From assembly GCA_012841145.1 (NCBI GenBank), contig DUVH01000030.1, positions 1-40,290 of the forward strand: 40,290 bases of DNA, written 5' to 3'. Positions 1 to 8,781 of this stretch are shown here, piece by piece (the first letter of the stretch is position 1; each line of letters opens with the position of its first letter). The notes below the pieces were generated by a model. The model was not told the origin of the DNA and ran no database searches. It saw only the letters and a list, made by a program, of their open reading frames with translations. A program made the translations under genes and the position numbers. Source of the stretch: Clostridiaceae bacterium (GTDB taxonomy: Bacteria; Bacillota; Clostridia; Saccharofermentanales; DTU023).

Positions 1-275
1 CCTCTATTCTAACAGCTTTTTACCTCTTTCGGTAACTTTCAATACATTTCCTAAGCTCGATCAGGGAAGCGTTTGAGTCGATTCTTGATTCCCTACTCTA
101 CTGTACAGGTTACTTTGGCATTCAGCGCAGTTCGATAGAACATGGCAGTTTCAACGATTATTTCGTCATACTGACGATAGTCCGACGATTGTTTACAGGT
201 CTATACTTTATATGTCAAAAAATGTCAAAACAGCTTTAATCAGCAGCCTAAAGAAAGATAGAGGTACAACGACAG
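1..275. promoter_or_regulatory. Upstream region of the ABC exporter operon, with a 10-bp direct repeat
   Basis: No gene is seen here. Two near-identical 10-bp blocks (211-220 and 221-230, both ending ATGTCAAAA) lie in tandem about 45 bases before the ABC ATPase start, in an AT-rich stretch. This could be a regulator site or part of the promoter. A TATACT hexamer at 202-207 resembles a -10 box but has no convincing -35 partner. A purine-rich AGAGGT about 10 bases before the ATG is the likely ribosome binding site. The regulatory reading is inference. Confidence 0.3.
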
Positions 276-1034
276 ATGATCGAACTTAAAGGCGTTAGCA
301 AAAGCTACGACGGCAAAAAAAACGCCGTTGACAACGTGACACTCAGCATACATGACGGTGAGATTTTCGGTTTTCTCGGACCGAACGGAGCAGGAAAAAC
401 GACGACTCTGAAACTCATCACGGGTCTTCTCTCGCCCGATGCGGGCTCTATTGTGATCGACGGCTTCGATATCGAGAAAGATGCGCTTGAGGCAAAACGC
501 CGGTTCGCCTTTGTGCCCGACAATCCCGAAGTATTCACGCGCCTCAAGGCGATCGAATATTTACGATTTATAGGAGACGTCTACGGCGTGGACGGCTACG
601 TTCGAAAAGCGCGCGTAGACGACCTGTCGAAGAAATTCGGCATCGCCGATGTCCTCAACCAACAGATTAAGACTTTTTCACACGGCATGCAGCAAAAACT
701 CGTCCTCGTCGGTGCACTCCTTCACGATCCCGATGCATGGATTCTCGACGAACCGATGACCGGCCTCGACCCCGCGTCTTCCTTTACACTTAAGACAATG
801 ATGCGCGAACATGCCGACGCCGGAAAGACGGTTCTCTTCTCGACGCACATCTTGGACGTCGCGGAGAAAGTCTGTGATCGCCTAGGGATCATTGACGACG
901 GCAAACTTATTTTCGTCGGAACGGTCAATGAATTGAGAGCACATTACGAAGATGATTCCTCGCTCGAATCACTGTTCCTGCGACTCGTAAGCGACACTGA
1001 AAACGCTGCGAACGGCGATTCTTTTGTCGGGTAG
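276..1034 (+). CDS. ABC transporter ATP-binding protein
   Basis: Cytoplasmic ATPase subunit of an ABC exporter, 252 aa, the usual length for a stand-alone subunit. Visible motifs in order: Walker A GPNGAGKTT near residue 37, a signature of the FSHGMQQKL type near residue 135, Walker B ILDEPMTGLDP near residue 157, and the switch histidine in STHIL near residue 190. The SHGM form of the signature is typical of ABC-2-type exporters of the DrrA/CcmA-like group rather than importers. The permease begins 23 bp downstream on the same strand, so the two are almost certainly co-transcribed and form one transporter. The substrate cannot be read from sequence. No solute-binding protein is nearby, which also argues for export. 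Confidence 0.93.
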   Translation: MIELKGVSKSYDGKKNAVDNVTLSIHDGEIFGFLGPNGAGKTTTLKLITGLLSPDAGSIVIDGFDIEKDALEAKRRFAFVPDNPEVFTRLKAIEYLRFIGDVYGVDGYVRKARVDDLSKKFGIADVLNQQIKTFSHGMQQKLVLVGALLHDPDAWILDEPMTGLDPASSFTLKTMMREHADAGKTVLFSTHILDVAEKVCDRLGIIDDGKLIFVGTVNELRAHYEDDSSLESLFLRLVSDTENAANGDSFVG

Positions 1035-1057
1035 ATTGTGATTGGTTCGGTGATACG

Positions 1058-2791
1058 ATGAAACAATATCTTATTCTCATGCGCCCTCTCTGGTCGGAGA
1101 TGATCGGCAGCATTACCCAAAGCACTGGAACGATCCGGTCAAAAAAGAAAAAATCGGCAAAGCAGCGTTCTAAAGCCGCGACATTTTTTCTCTATCTTTT
1201 TCTCTTCGCAATGTTTTCTTCCTATTCCGTCATGATCGGCATCAGTTTGACAAAACCGCTGATGATCATCGGAGCGGAAGATTTGTTTATTAGAATCATC
1301 GCGATGGCGGCACCTATTCTTGCCGTTATCTTCGGCATCCTGCAAGCTATCCCGACGTTATACCACGAGAGCAACATTGAGACGCTCCTCGTGCTTCCCG
1401 TCAAGCCGGCAGCGATCACGGCGGCGAAACTGACTCAGGCATTCATTCCGATCCTTCTTGTCACGACGATTCTCTGTTACCCGTCGCTTATCGCGCATGG
1501 CATTGTCTCGAAGCGCCCGTGGGGATTCTATGTGCAGTCAATGCCTTTTATGTTATACGTCACGGTCGCGCCGTTTGCCGTAGCGGCCATTCTCGTCCTT
1601 GTCATGATGCGATACACAAAATGGGCGCGTAACAAAGACAGATTTCAATTGATCACATCGATTGTAACCGTCGTTTTCATCGTCGCTTTCTCGCTCTTTG
1701 CCAATCTGCAGACATCCGATGGGGGCTTGAGCAGCGGCGGGATATTCTCAAATCCGGCAACGGGAGCGCTCCTGAACAATCTCGTCAAAATTGTTCCGAC
1801 GTCCGCTTTCAGTGCCGCCATGCTTATCGATGCAAATCGTTGGAGTACGCTATTGTACGGTCTCATCGCCTGTGCGCTGAATGTGCTTTCCGTTGTCTTG
1901 CTGCTCGCCGTCGCCGACAAGATCTATTTGCGCGGCGTCCTCGGCATCCAAGGTGGCCAAAGCGCCAAACAGCTCACTGCGACAGAAACGGCTCGCAAGC
2001 TCACGCCGCGAAGCGCGTATCGGGCAATTCTTCATAAGGAATGGATTCTACTCCTCCGCACGCCGGCATTTTTCACGCAGACGGTTTTCTTCGTACTATT
2101 CTTTCCGGTGATAATGGTCGTATCGTTCGCGATCAGTTTTTCGCGGGCTCCGGAAACAACAGAGAAAGGCTTTAATCTCATCAACTTTTTGCGTCAATGG
2201 ATTTCATCCGGCGCTTGGCAAGATTCCATCTGGATTATCGTCTTAATCGTGGGAGGCATCGCCGCATTCTTCAGCGGCACTGCGCTCCTCTCGGCTTCAG
2301 CGATTTCGAGACAGGGAGCGACATTCAACATATCAAAAATAATCCCTGTTCCGTTACGTACACAAGTTCTTGCGTGGTTGACACCGGGATTCACCCTCTT
2401 GACCGCCATCTGGATCATCATTACGGTCGCTCTCGCTATTTTCCTCCGTATGCCCCTCAGCTTAGCGCTGCTCGTTTTTGCCGTCGCCCTGATCAACTCG
2501 TATTCCATGCAGTTGTTGGGATTCTGGGTCGACATGAAATCACCGTTGCTCACTTGGAGCAATGAGATTGAGGCTGTTAAAAACACACGTGCCGGAACTG
2601 TATCGTCGCTCGGTGATTTCGCCTATATCGGTATCTCCGTCGGGTTCGCCTTTCTCGTGCGGAAACTCGCAACGGGAAACAACCTCGTTGTCGGCATCGC
2701 CGTCATTGCATTGTACGTTCTCGTTGCCGTTATTTTGACCTTCCTCGTCACCCGAACGGCGAGGCGACTGTTCCAAACGGTTGAACTTTGA
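1058..2791 (+). CDS. ABC exporter permease (putative ABC-2-like membrane subunit)
   Basis: Integral membrane partner of the preceding ATPase, 577 aa. After a basic cytoplasmic start (a Lys/Arg-rich stretch near residues 28-40) there are roughly ten to twelve hydrophobic segments in two clusters. They are separated by a soluble region near residues 295-330 that precedes a HKEW-containing amphipathic stretch. This matches the large 'putative ABC exporter' membrane family of Firmicutes, which always pairs with a DrrA-like ATPase. The start has only a weak ribosome binding site (GGTGAT), so expression may depend partly on translation of the ATPase gene just upstream. The exported substrate is unknown. 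The family call rests on topology and pairing, not on a recognised substrate motif. Confidence 0.85.
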   Translation: MKQYLILMRPLWSEMIGSITQSTGTIRSKKKKSAKQRSKAATFFLYLFLFAMFSSYSVMIGISLTKPLMIIGAEDLFIRIIAMAAPILAVIFGILQAIPTLYHESNIETLLVLPVKPAAITAAKLTQAFIPILLVTTILCYPSLIAHGIVSKRPWGFYVQSMPFMLYVTVAPFAVAAILVLVMMRYTKWARNKDRFQLITSIVTVVFIVAFSLFANLQTSDGGLSSGGIFSNPATGALLNNLVKIVPTSAFSAAMLIDANRWSTLLYGLIACALNVLSVVLLLAVADKIYLRGVLGIQGGQSAKQLTATETARKLTPRSAYRAILHKEWILLLRTPAFFTQTVFFVLFFPVIMVVSFAISFSRAPETTEKGFNLINFLRQWISSGAWQDSIWIIVLIVGGIAAFFSGTALLSASAISRQGATFNISKIIPVPLRTQVLAWLTPGFTLLTAIWIIITVALAIFLRMPLSLALLVFAVALINSYSMQLLGFWVDMKSPLLTWSNEIEAVKNTRAGTVSSLGDFAYIGISVGFAFLVRKLATGNNLVVGIAVIALYVLVAVILTFLVTRTARRLFQTVEL

Positions 2792-2887
2792 GATAATAGG
2801 ATTGCGCAGGCTATCTTCCTTTGGGGAACGTCGCCTCCATAAACACATGGTTAATGAAGTATATATAAGAAAAGGAGCCACTTTTTC

Positions 2888-4126
2888 ATGACAAAACTTA
2901 TCGGAAATCTCGTATTTGGTCAGTCCGGCGGACCTACCTCCGTCATCAACTCGAGTGCTGCCGGAGTCTTTCTCGAGGCGTTGGATCATCCCGAACTCAT
3001 CAAGAATGTTTACGGCATGCGTCACGGCATCGAAGGAATCCTCCGCGATGAACTTTATGATATCGGGCAGGAAGATCGTCGAGAACTCGAATACTTGACG
3101 GGCACCCCCTCCTCTATTCTAGGCACATGTCGCTATAAAATCGCATCCCCCGATGTCGACGATACGGATCTTAAGCGTATCCACGAAGTTCTGGCAAAGC
3201 ACAACATCCGCTACTTTTTTTACAACGGCGGTAATGATTCAATGGATACGTGCTTGAAAGTTGGAAAATATCTGAAAGCGCAGAACTATGAATGCCGCGT
3301 CATCGGCATACCGAAGACGATTGATAACGACTTGTTCGGCACGGATCATTGTCCGGGATTCGGATCGTCCGCCCGCTACCTCGCAACGGCGATCTCTGAA
3401 GTTTGGCAGGACGCGCACTCATATAAAACACCGATGGCAATTGTCTTTGAATGCATGGGACGTCACGCCGGATGGCTCGCCGGAGCCTCCGCGCTCGCGG
3501 GCGTGATCGGGCACGGACCTGATCTCATCTATCTTCCGGAAGTTCCTTTTGACTTCGAGCAGATGTTTGAAGACGCGCGTCAAGTTCTGAAGAAAAAGAA
3601 CGTTGTCATGATCAGCGTCTCGGAAGGCATCATGACGGCGGACGGTAGCCTTGTCGCCGAACAGCTCTCAAGCCGCGCAACCGATTCATTCGGACACAAA
3701 CAGTTGGGCGGTGTCGCAGCTATGCTCGCTGACGAACTCGCGCGAGAGCTCGGACTCAAGGTTCGTGGAATTGAATTTTCCCTGCTGCAACGCTGTGCGG
3801 CACACGCAGCTTCAGGTCGCGACATCGAAGAAGCTCTCCTCGCCGGTCGTTCAGGCGTCCGAGCGGCCTTAGACGGTGTAAGCGGCGTGATGATCGGGTT
3901 TAAGAGACCGGAAGGCGAACCGTATCGTTGCGAAATCATTCACATCCCTCTTGCGGAAACGGCAAACAAAGAAAAAGTTGTTCCCCGCGAGTGGATCAAC
4001 GAGGCGGGAAACTACGTCACGCAGGAATTTATCGACTACTCATTGCCGCTTATCGGCGGAGAGCCGTATCAGAAACATGAAAACGGACTTCCGCGCTTTG
4101 CGAAACTGAAAAAAATCCGTGTATAA
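2888..4126 (+). CDS. 6-phosphofructokinase, probably pyrophosphate-dependent
   Basis: Phosphorylates fructose-6-phosphate to fructose-1,6-bisphosphate in glycolysis; 412 aa, the length of the clostridial PPi-PFK clade rather than the ~320 aa ATP-PfkA. Seen: a phosphate loop FGQSGGPTSVIN at the N-terminus, the catalytic PKTIDNDL block near residue 143, MGRHAGWLAG near residue 194, and SVSEGI near residue 245. The Lys in PKTIDND (Gly in ATP enzymes) and Asp after GGN in NGGNDS mark PPi rather than ATP use. GGND in place of the textbook GGDD/GGDG is unusual, though I recall it in this clostridial subgroup. A good ribosome binding site (AAAGGAG) precedes the ATG. It follows the ABC operon by about 96 bp and converges on the GH13 gene. 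Confidence 0.9.
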   Translation: MTKLIGNLVFGQSGGPTSVINSSAAGVFLEALDHPELIKNVYGMRHGIEGILRDELYDIGQEDRRELEYLTGTPSSILGTCRYKIASPDVDDTDLKRIHEVLAKHNIRYFFYNGGNDSMDTCLKVGKYLKAQNYECRVIGIPKTIDNDLFGTDHCPGFGSSARYLATAISEVWQDAHSYKTPMAIVFECMGRHAGWLAGASALAGVIGHGPDLIYLPEVPFDFEQMFEDARQVLKKKNVVMISVSEGIMTADGSLVAEQLSSRATDSFGHKQLGGVAAMLADELARELGLKVRGIEFSLLQRCAAHAASGRDIEEALLAGRSGVRAALDGVSGVMIGFKRPEGEPYRCEIIHIPLAETANKEKVVPREWINEAGNYVTQEFIDYSLPLIGGEPYQKHENGLPRFAKLKKIRV

Positions 4127-4137
4127 AAACGACATTC

Positions 4138-4176
4138 CGATGGAGAGATCAACTATGAATAGACGATCTCTCCGTC
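4138..4176. terminator. Hairpin between convergent genes, possible bidirectional terminator
   Basis: Arms 4138-4150 and 4164-4176 form a 13-bp stem (one G-U) around a 13-base loop, exactly where the phosphofructokinase gene (+) and the GH13 gene (-) converge. One arm lies inside the last codons of the GH13 gene. A T-run for the leftward transcript exists but starts about 8 bases after the stem, and none follows on the + side, so termination efficiency is uncertain. Confidence 0.4.
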
Positions 4177-6147
4177 GAGCGTAATTGAACCGCTCGCCCC
4201 TCGTTGCGTCCGTTTGATGCGGATAACGGCTTCTTTCGGCCCGTCAACGTGACGCCCGAATGCATCGATTCCGCCCTCCGTCAAATAGCGGCGCATAACG
4301 ATCGTTTGTTTATCAGTTTCAAGAACCTCGAAATATCCTGTCTGCAGAACAGGCGTCGATGCGCGGAGTTTCATGAGTTTCCTTGCGCGTTTCGTGAAAT
4401 CGCCCTCCGGTGCGTCCCACGGATACGTGCGCCGATTAAACGGATCGTCATACCCCTCCATACCGAATTCATCACCATAGTAGACGGCCATCGCACCCGG
4501 AAAACCCAGTTGCAACAGCATAGCCGCCAAGACGAGCTCCTTACCCTTTTTGCGCTCTGACTTTGACATGGACAGTCGCATCTGATCTTCTCTCTTCGGC
4601 GGCTGCGGGGCACCCGCAAGTTTCGTGATAATACGTTTCGTATCGTGGCTGCCGAGAAGATTCATCTGACTGTATAAAGCCTGCATCGGCGTTACGGAAC
4701 AGAGATGGTCGAATCCATAGCGCAAGCCTTTTGCATCGATTTGCCCCTTTAGAAAGTCGATCACAAATTTACGGAACGTGTATCCCATAACGGCATCGTG
4801 CGTGCGCCCGAACAGAAAGTCGCGATGGCTCCCATAGCTGATCCGCGCCGTCGGCTCTTCCCAGATTTCTCCTAAAATATAGGCATCGGGATTCTCAGCT
4901 TTCACACGCCGCCTGAGCAATCTCAAAAAGGAATCGGGCAACTCATCCGAGACGTCGAGCCGAAATCCCGAACAGCCGGCTTTAATCCAATAAGCGAGCA
5001 CACCGTCGGGGCCGCAGATAAACTCGCGGTACGTCAGCTCGTCTTCATGGACGTTCGGCAAGGAGTGAAAATCCCACCAACACTCATACGGGGCGATCAC
5101 GTTACCGACCTTTGAGGCTTTGGGACTTTTCAACTGTTTCTCCGCGTCATCGTCAAAGCGATACCACGCCGTATAAGGAGAAGGCGTCCCGTCTCGTATT
5201 TCCTGCCAAGCTCCAACGGAATCATAGCGGTCATAGCGGTTAAAATAGAGACTGTCGGATCCGGTATGACTGAATACACCGTCCATGATGACGCGGATAC
5301 CAAGACTTTCCGCTGTGCTGAAGAGATCGCGGAGATCGTCGTTCGTTCCGAGAAGCGGGTCAACACTCAAATAATCGCCGGTATCGTAGCGATGATTCGA
5401 TCTCGCCTTGAGAACGGGATTCAAGTAAAGCGCCGTCACGCCGAGATCGGCCAGACTCTCAAGCTTCTCCGTAATACCCGCCAGCGTCCCGCCGAAGAAA
5501 TCACACGCTTCATAGCCGTTCGAACCTTTGCCGGCAATGTCGACCTCCTCACTCCAATCTCTGTGCCATATTCGCTCAGGAAAATGCATCTGTTCGAGCG
5601 CTTTCGATTCGTCAAATTCCGCCCCGCGATTGTATCGGTCAGGGAATATCTGATAGAGAACGGCGCCTTTCATCCAATCCGGCGTCTCAAAATCGGGTGC
5701 ATATACCGTTATCTGAAAACCGGGAATCGCCTCACTGCCGTTCGAACAAAAACGCGGACTGAACTTGAGTGTTGTCGACAATATCCCCGACGTTGACTTG
5801 TCGGGGAAACCCCATCGATACCTCCTGTCGTCAAACCTGACCTCAAACCAGTAGAAAAAGAGACCAGGCTCATCGTCCATGCGAACCTCAGCCGAATAGA
5901 CGACAGCATCCTCGGGAAGCCGATTCTCCTTTAGCCAGCCGTCAATCTCAACGCCTTCTTCGCGACGCATTAACACGTAGCCTTCACTGAACGTCTCAAG
6001 TCCGTACACGTAAAACAGACGTACCGAGTGAATGGCGGACGAATACTCGGAAAGAGCTATGCGTAATTTTATCTTAGTACCTGTTGTAACTGCGCCTTTC
6101 GGCGATCTATAAAACGACGACGTGACATCATGCGTAATGGTGATCAC
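4153..6147 (-). CDS. GH13 alpha-glycosidase (neopullulanase/cyclomaltodextrinase-like)
   Basis: Cytoplasmic alpha-glucan hydrolase, 664 aa, no signal peptide. An N-terminal beta-rich region (about residues 1-145, in the position of a CBM34/N-domain) precedes a TIM-barrel GH13 domain. All catalytic blocks are present: Asp289 in DGVFSH (region I), nucleophile Asp398 in GFRLDVSD (region II), acid/base Glu427 in LGEIWEE (region III), and His501-Asp502 in GSHDTKR (region IV). The start is GTG at 6147 with GAGG 7 bases upstream; it begins 3 bases after the glgA stop, so it is the last gene of the glycogen operon. It probably trims maltodextrins or branched glucan released from glycogen. GH13 subfamily and exact linkage specificity cannot be settled by eye. 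Confidence 0.88.
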   Translation of the reverse strand: MITITHDVTSSFYRSPKGAVTTGTKIKLRIALSEYSSAIHSVRLFYVYGLETFSEGYVLMRREEGVEIDGWLKENRLPEDAVVYSAEVRMDDEPGLFFYWFEVRFDDRRYRWGFPDKSTSGILSTTLKFSPRFCSNGSEAIPGFQITVYAPDFETPDWMKGAVLYQIFPDRYNRGAEFDESKALEQMHFPERIWHRDWSEEVDIAGKGSNGYEACDFFGGTLAGITEKLESLADLGVTALYLNPVLKARSNHRYDTGDYLSVDPLLGTNDDLRDLFSTAESLGIRVIMDGVFSHTGSDSLYFNRYDRYDSVGAWQEIRDGTPSPYTAWYRFDDDAEKQLKSPKASKVGNVIAPYECWWDFHSLPNVHEDELTYREFICGPDGVLAYWIKAGCSGFRLDVSDELPDSFLRLLRRRVKAENPDAYILGEIWEEPTARISYGSHRDFLFGRTHDAVMGYTFRKFVIDFLKGQIDAKGLRYGFDHLCSVTPMQALYSQMNLLGSHDTKRIITKLAGAPQPPKREDQMRLSMSKSERKKGKELVLAAMLLQLGFPGAMAVYYGDEFGMEGYDDPFNRRTYPWDAPEGDFTKRARKLMKLRASTPVLQTGYFEVLETDKQTIVMRRYLTEGGIDAFGRHVDGPKEAVIRIKRTQRGASGSITLDGEIVYS

Positions 6148-6150
6148 TAA

Positions 6151-7602
6151 TTACCTCGCTTCGGCCACCATGGCGGCGTAAAGTTCCTGATATGCTCCGG
6201 CTGAACGATTCCATGAATAGTCGCCTTTCATTGCTGTTTCAACCATCTTCGCCCAGCTGTCCTTGTCATCGCGATAAAGCGAGGCGGCATCTTTCGCAGT
6301 ATAGAGCAGTTCATGTGCGTTAATGTTCTGAAAGCCAAAACCCGTTCCCGTCTTCTCATATTTGTTCCACGGCTCGACCGTATCGGCAAGTCCGCCAGTC
6401 TGGCGGACGATAGGAATCGTCCCGTACCTCATGGCGATCATTTGTGACAAGCCGCACGGCTCGAAGAGTGACGGCATGAGGAAGATATCGGAGCCCGCAT
6501 AGATGCGACGCGCCAGATGACGATCAAACTGTATGATCGCGCGCATGTTATCGGGATGTCTTTCTTGTGCTTCCTGCAATCTCCTCTCATACGACGGATC
6601 GCCCGTCCCGAGTACGACGATCTGCAAATCCTCTTCAAGCAGCTCGTCGATGATGTGGAGCAAGAGATCGAGTCCCTTCTGCGAGTCAAGTCTCGTAATC
6701 ATTGAAAAGAGAGGCGTTTTCGATTTCTTGGGCAGATTCAATTCCTCCTGAAGCGCTTTCTTACATGTCGCCTTACCGCGAATCCACGCTTTCGGCTTGT
6801 AGTTTGCGGCAATTTCAGGATCGGTTGCGGGATTATAAAGATCGACGTCGATCCCGTTCAGAATCCCCGATACTTTCCAGCTGTGCTCCTCAAGAAGACC
6901 GTTCAATCCTTCACCGAAATAATCCGTCATAATCTCGCGGGCATAAGTCGGCGAAACAGTCGTCACGCGACTCGACCACGCAATCCCCGCCTTGAGGAAG
7001 TTCGGAGCGCCTTCCTTGAGAACGGCGGTCTCCGTCATGTAAGAATCGGGAAGATCGAGAAGATCCTGAACGACTTCACGCCCGTGAATTCCCTGATGTT
7101 TGAGGTTATGGAGCGTTATGAGACAACGCGTCTGCGGATGATAATTATGACTTTGGTAATGTGCCTCCAGAAGGATAGGGATCATGCCCGTCTGCCAATC
7201 ATTGATATGGAGAATGTCAGGCTCAAACCCCATCGGTTCACCCATCGCCTCCAAGACGGCACGCTGGAAAAACGAAAAGCGCTCTATATCGAACGAATAA
7301 TCGATATAGAGACTGTCATGTCCAAAATAAAAGTCGTTGTCGATCAGATAGACCGGCACTCCGTTGACTTCCATAGTGAACAGGCCGCTGTACATCGTTC
7401 GCCAACCGAGCTTGATCATCGACCATCTCATGAACCTCAGTTGTGAAGCATAGTTCTGCTTGATCCTGTTGTAGAGAGGCATGATGATACGAATATCGAC
7501 ACCTTTGCGGCGGAGAGCTTCAGGTAGAGATCCCGTCACATCGCCGAGTCCGCCCGTAGCCGCGAGCGGACTCATCTCAGATGATACAAACAATACTTTC
7601 AT
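6151..7602 (-). CDS. glgA: Glycogen synthase (ADP-glucose type, GT5)
   Basis: Transfers glucose from ADP-glucose to the growing alpha-1,4-glucan; 483 aa, normal GT5 length. The start chosen is ATG 7602, not the TTG at 7611, because AAGGAG lies 9 bases upstream of the ATG and the protein then aligns from M1 with known GlgA. Seen: N-terminal Rossmann start MKVLFVSSEMSPL, HNLKHQG near residue 166, SRVTTVSPTYAREI near residue 214, and the C-terminal FEPCGLSQMIAMRYG and RQTGGLADTV blocks. Oddity: the N-terminal KTGGL motif reads ATGGL, placing Ala at position 15 where Escherichia coli has the ADP-glucose-binding Lys15 (see findings). It lies between glgD and the GH13 gene, all leftward. Confidence 0.95.
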   Translation of the reverse strand: MKVLFVSSEMSPLAATGGLGDVTGSLPEALRRKGVDIRIIMPLYNRIKQNYASQLRFMRWSMIKLGWRTMYSGLFTMEVNGVPVYLIDNDFYFGHDSLYIDYSFDIERFSFFQRAVLEAMGEPMGFEPDILHINDWQTGMIPILLEAHYQSHNYHPQTRCLITLHNLKHQGIHGREVVQDLLDLPDSYMTETAVLKEGAPNFLKAGIAWSSRVTTVSPTYAREIMTDYFGEGLNGLLEEHSWKVSGILNGIDVDLYNPATDPEIAANYKPKAWIRGKATCKKALQEELNLPKKSKTPLFSMITRLDSQKGLDLLLHIIDELLEEDLQIVVLGTGDPSYERRLQEAQERHPDNMRAIIQFDRHLARRIYAGSDIFLMPSLFEPCGLSQMIAMRYGTIPIVRQTGGLADTVEPWNKYEKTGTGFGFQNINAHELLYTAKDAASLYRDDKDSWAKMVETAMKGDYSWNRSAGAYQELYAAMVAEAR

Positions 7603-7671
7603 TAGTATCAACTCCTTCTTAAGTTCCGAGAATTAATGCTCGATACCATTAAATACATTAGCTATTTTCGG

Positions 7672-8781
7672 TCACACGATCGCGTTTTTCTCGATGACGA
7701 TCGGGAATCCTGGGTGACCGAGCAATCGACCGTCCATCTTAACGACGCTGTTCTTGTCGATGATCACATGGTCGAGTACGACGCCCTCCGAGATTTGAAC
7801 GTCTTGGAAGAGTACGCTGTTCGTCACGCGAGCCCCGCGCCCTATGACGCAACCGCGAAACAGAATACTGTTCTCCACATGTCCCATGATCGCGCAGCCG
7901 TCGGATGCGAGCACATTTTTAACGACACCGCTTCCCGGAGCGACGATACACGGCGCTCTATTTTTCGCCTTCGTGTAAACTGGACGATCAACGTCGAAGA
8001 GCTTATGACGAATCTCGGTGTCGAGAACTTTCATGGACGCGTCGAAGTAGCTTGCCACGCTGTGTATGCGCAACAAAGGCTCTTCAAGCTTAACGGCTTG
8101 AACACGGAATCTCTTGTAGTTTTGCAAGATGCCCAAAATCGAGAAATCGGCAATACCGCGCGCCATCATCTCCGCCAAAAGCTGCAACAGCAGATTGCGC
8201 GAAATGACGATCAGACCGACGGCATAATTCTGACTTGTCGATCTCGGATAATCGACCATCAGATCGCGTACATAGCCATCGTCATCAAGCTCGAGCGCCA
8301 TCGCCAGCGGCCCGTCAATCGGCCCGTCCTTATGGTACAGAATGGTGATATCGGCACGCGATTCAATGTGCGTTTTGATCAACGGCTTGTAAGACGTATT
8401 CGTCACAAAAGCACTGCCGGAAATGACGACGTATCTTTGATCACCCGTTTTAACGTAGTCGATCACGCTTTGCGCGTCTGTCCGATCGGGCTCGCGCGTG
8501 ATCGGATTGATGTAGGGCGGGATCATGTACAATCCCTGCCTCATGCGGTCAAGATCCCACGGCGCACCCGTTCCCATATGATCCATGAGCGATTTATATT
8601 TTGTCAGCGCGACGACGCCGACGCGTTTAATCCCGCTGTTCACCATGTTGGACAACGTGAAATCGATAATGCGAAAGCGTCCGGCAAACGGAATGGCGGC
8701 AATCGCTCTGGGCTCTGTCAGAGCGCCCAGTTGAATGCGCCGGTTATCTGCCAAAATGAGCCCCATGGCGTCTGTAATCAC
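7672..8781 (-). CDS. glgD: Glucose-1-phosphate adenylyltransferase regulatory-type subunit
   Basis: Non-catalytic-type partner of GlgC, 369 aa, typical of Firmicutes GlgD. It has the nucleotidyltransferase fold ([14 protein letters not shown] near residue 38) and a C-terminal left-handed beta-helix of hexapeptide repeats ([18 protein letters not shown] region). The residues needed for catalysis are degenerate: the N-terminal GGQGSRL of GlgC reads ADNRRIQL, and the [10 protein letters not shown] block of GlgC reads [11 protein letters not shown]. In studied Firmicutes GlgD forms a heterotetramer with GlgC and raises its activity. The ATG overlaps the glgC stop by 4 bases and GGAGGT lies inside the end of glgC, so the two are translationally coupled, consistent with fixed stoichiometry. 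Confidence 0.95.
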   Translation of the reverse strand: MITDAMGLILADNRRIQLGALTEPRAIAAIPFAGRFRIIDFTLSNMVNSGIKRVGVVALTKYKSLMDHMGTGAPWDLDRMRQGLYMIPPYINPITREPDRTDAQSVIDYVKTGDQRYVVISGSAFVTNTSYKPLIKTHIESRADITILYHKDGPIDGPLAMALELDDDGYVRDLMVDYPRSTSQNYAVGLIVISRNLLLQLLAEMMARGIADFSILGILQNYKRFRVQAVKLEEPLLRIHSVASYFDASMKVLDTEIRHKLFDVDRPVYTKAKNRAPCIVAPGSGVVKNVLASDGCAIMGHVENSILFRGCVIGRGARVTNSVLFQDVQISEGVVLDHVIIDKNSVVKMDGRLLGHPGFPIVIEKNAIV

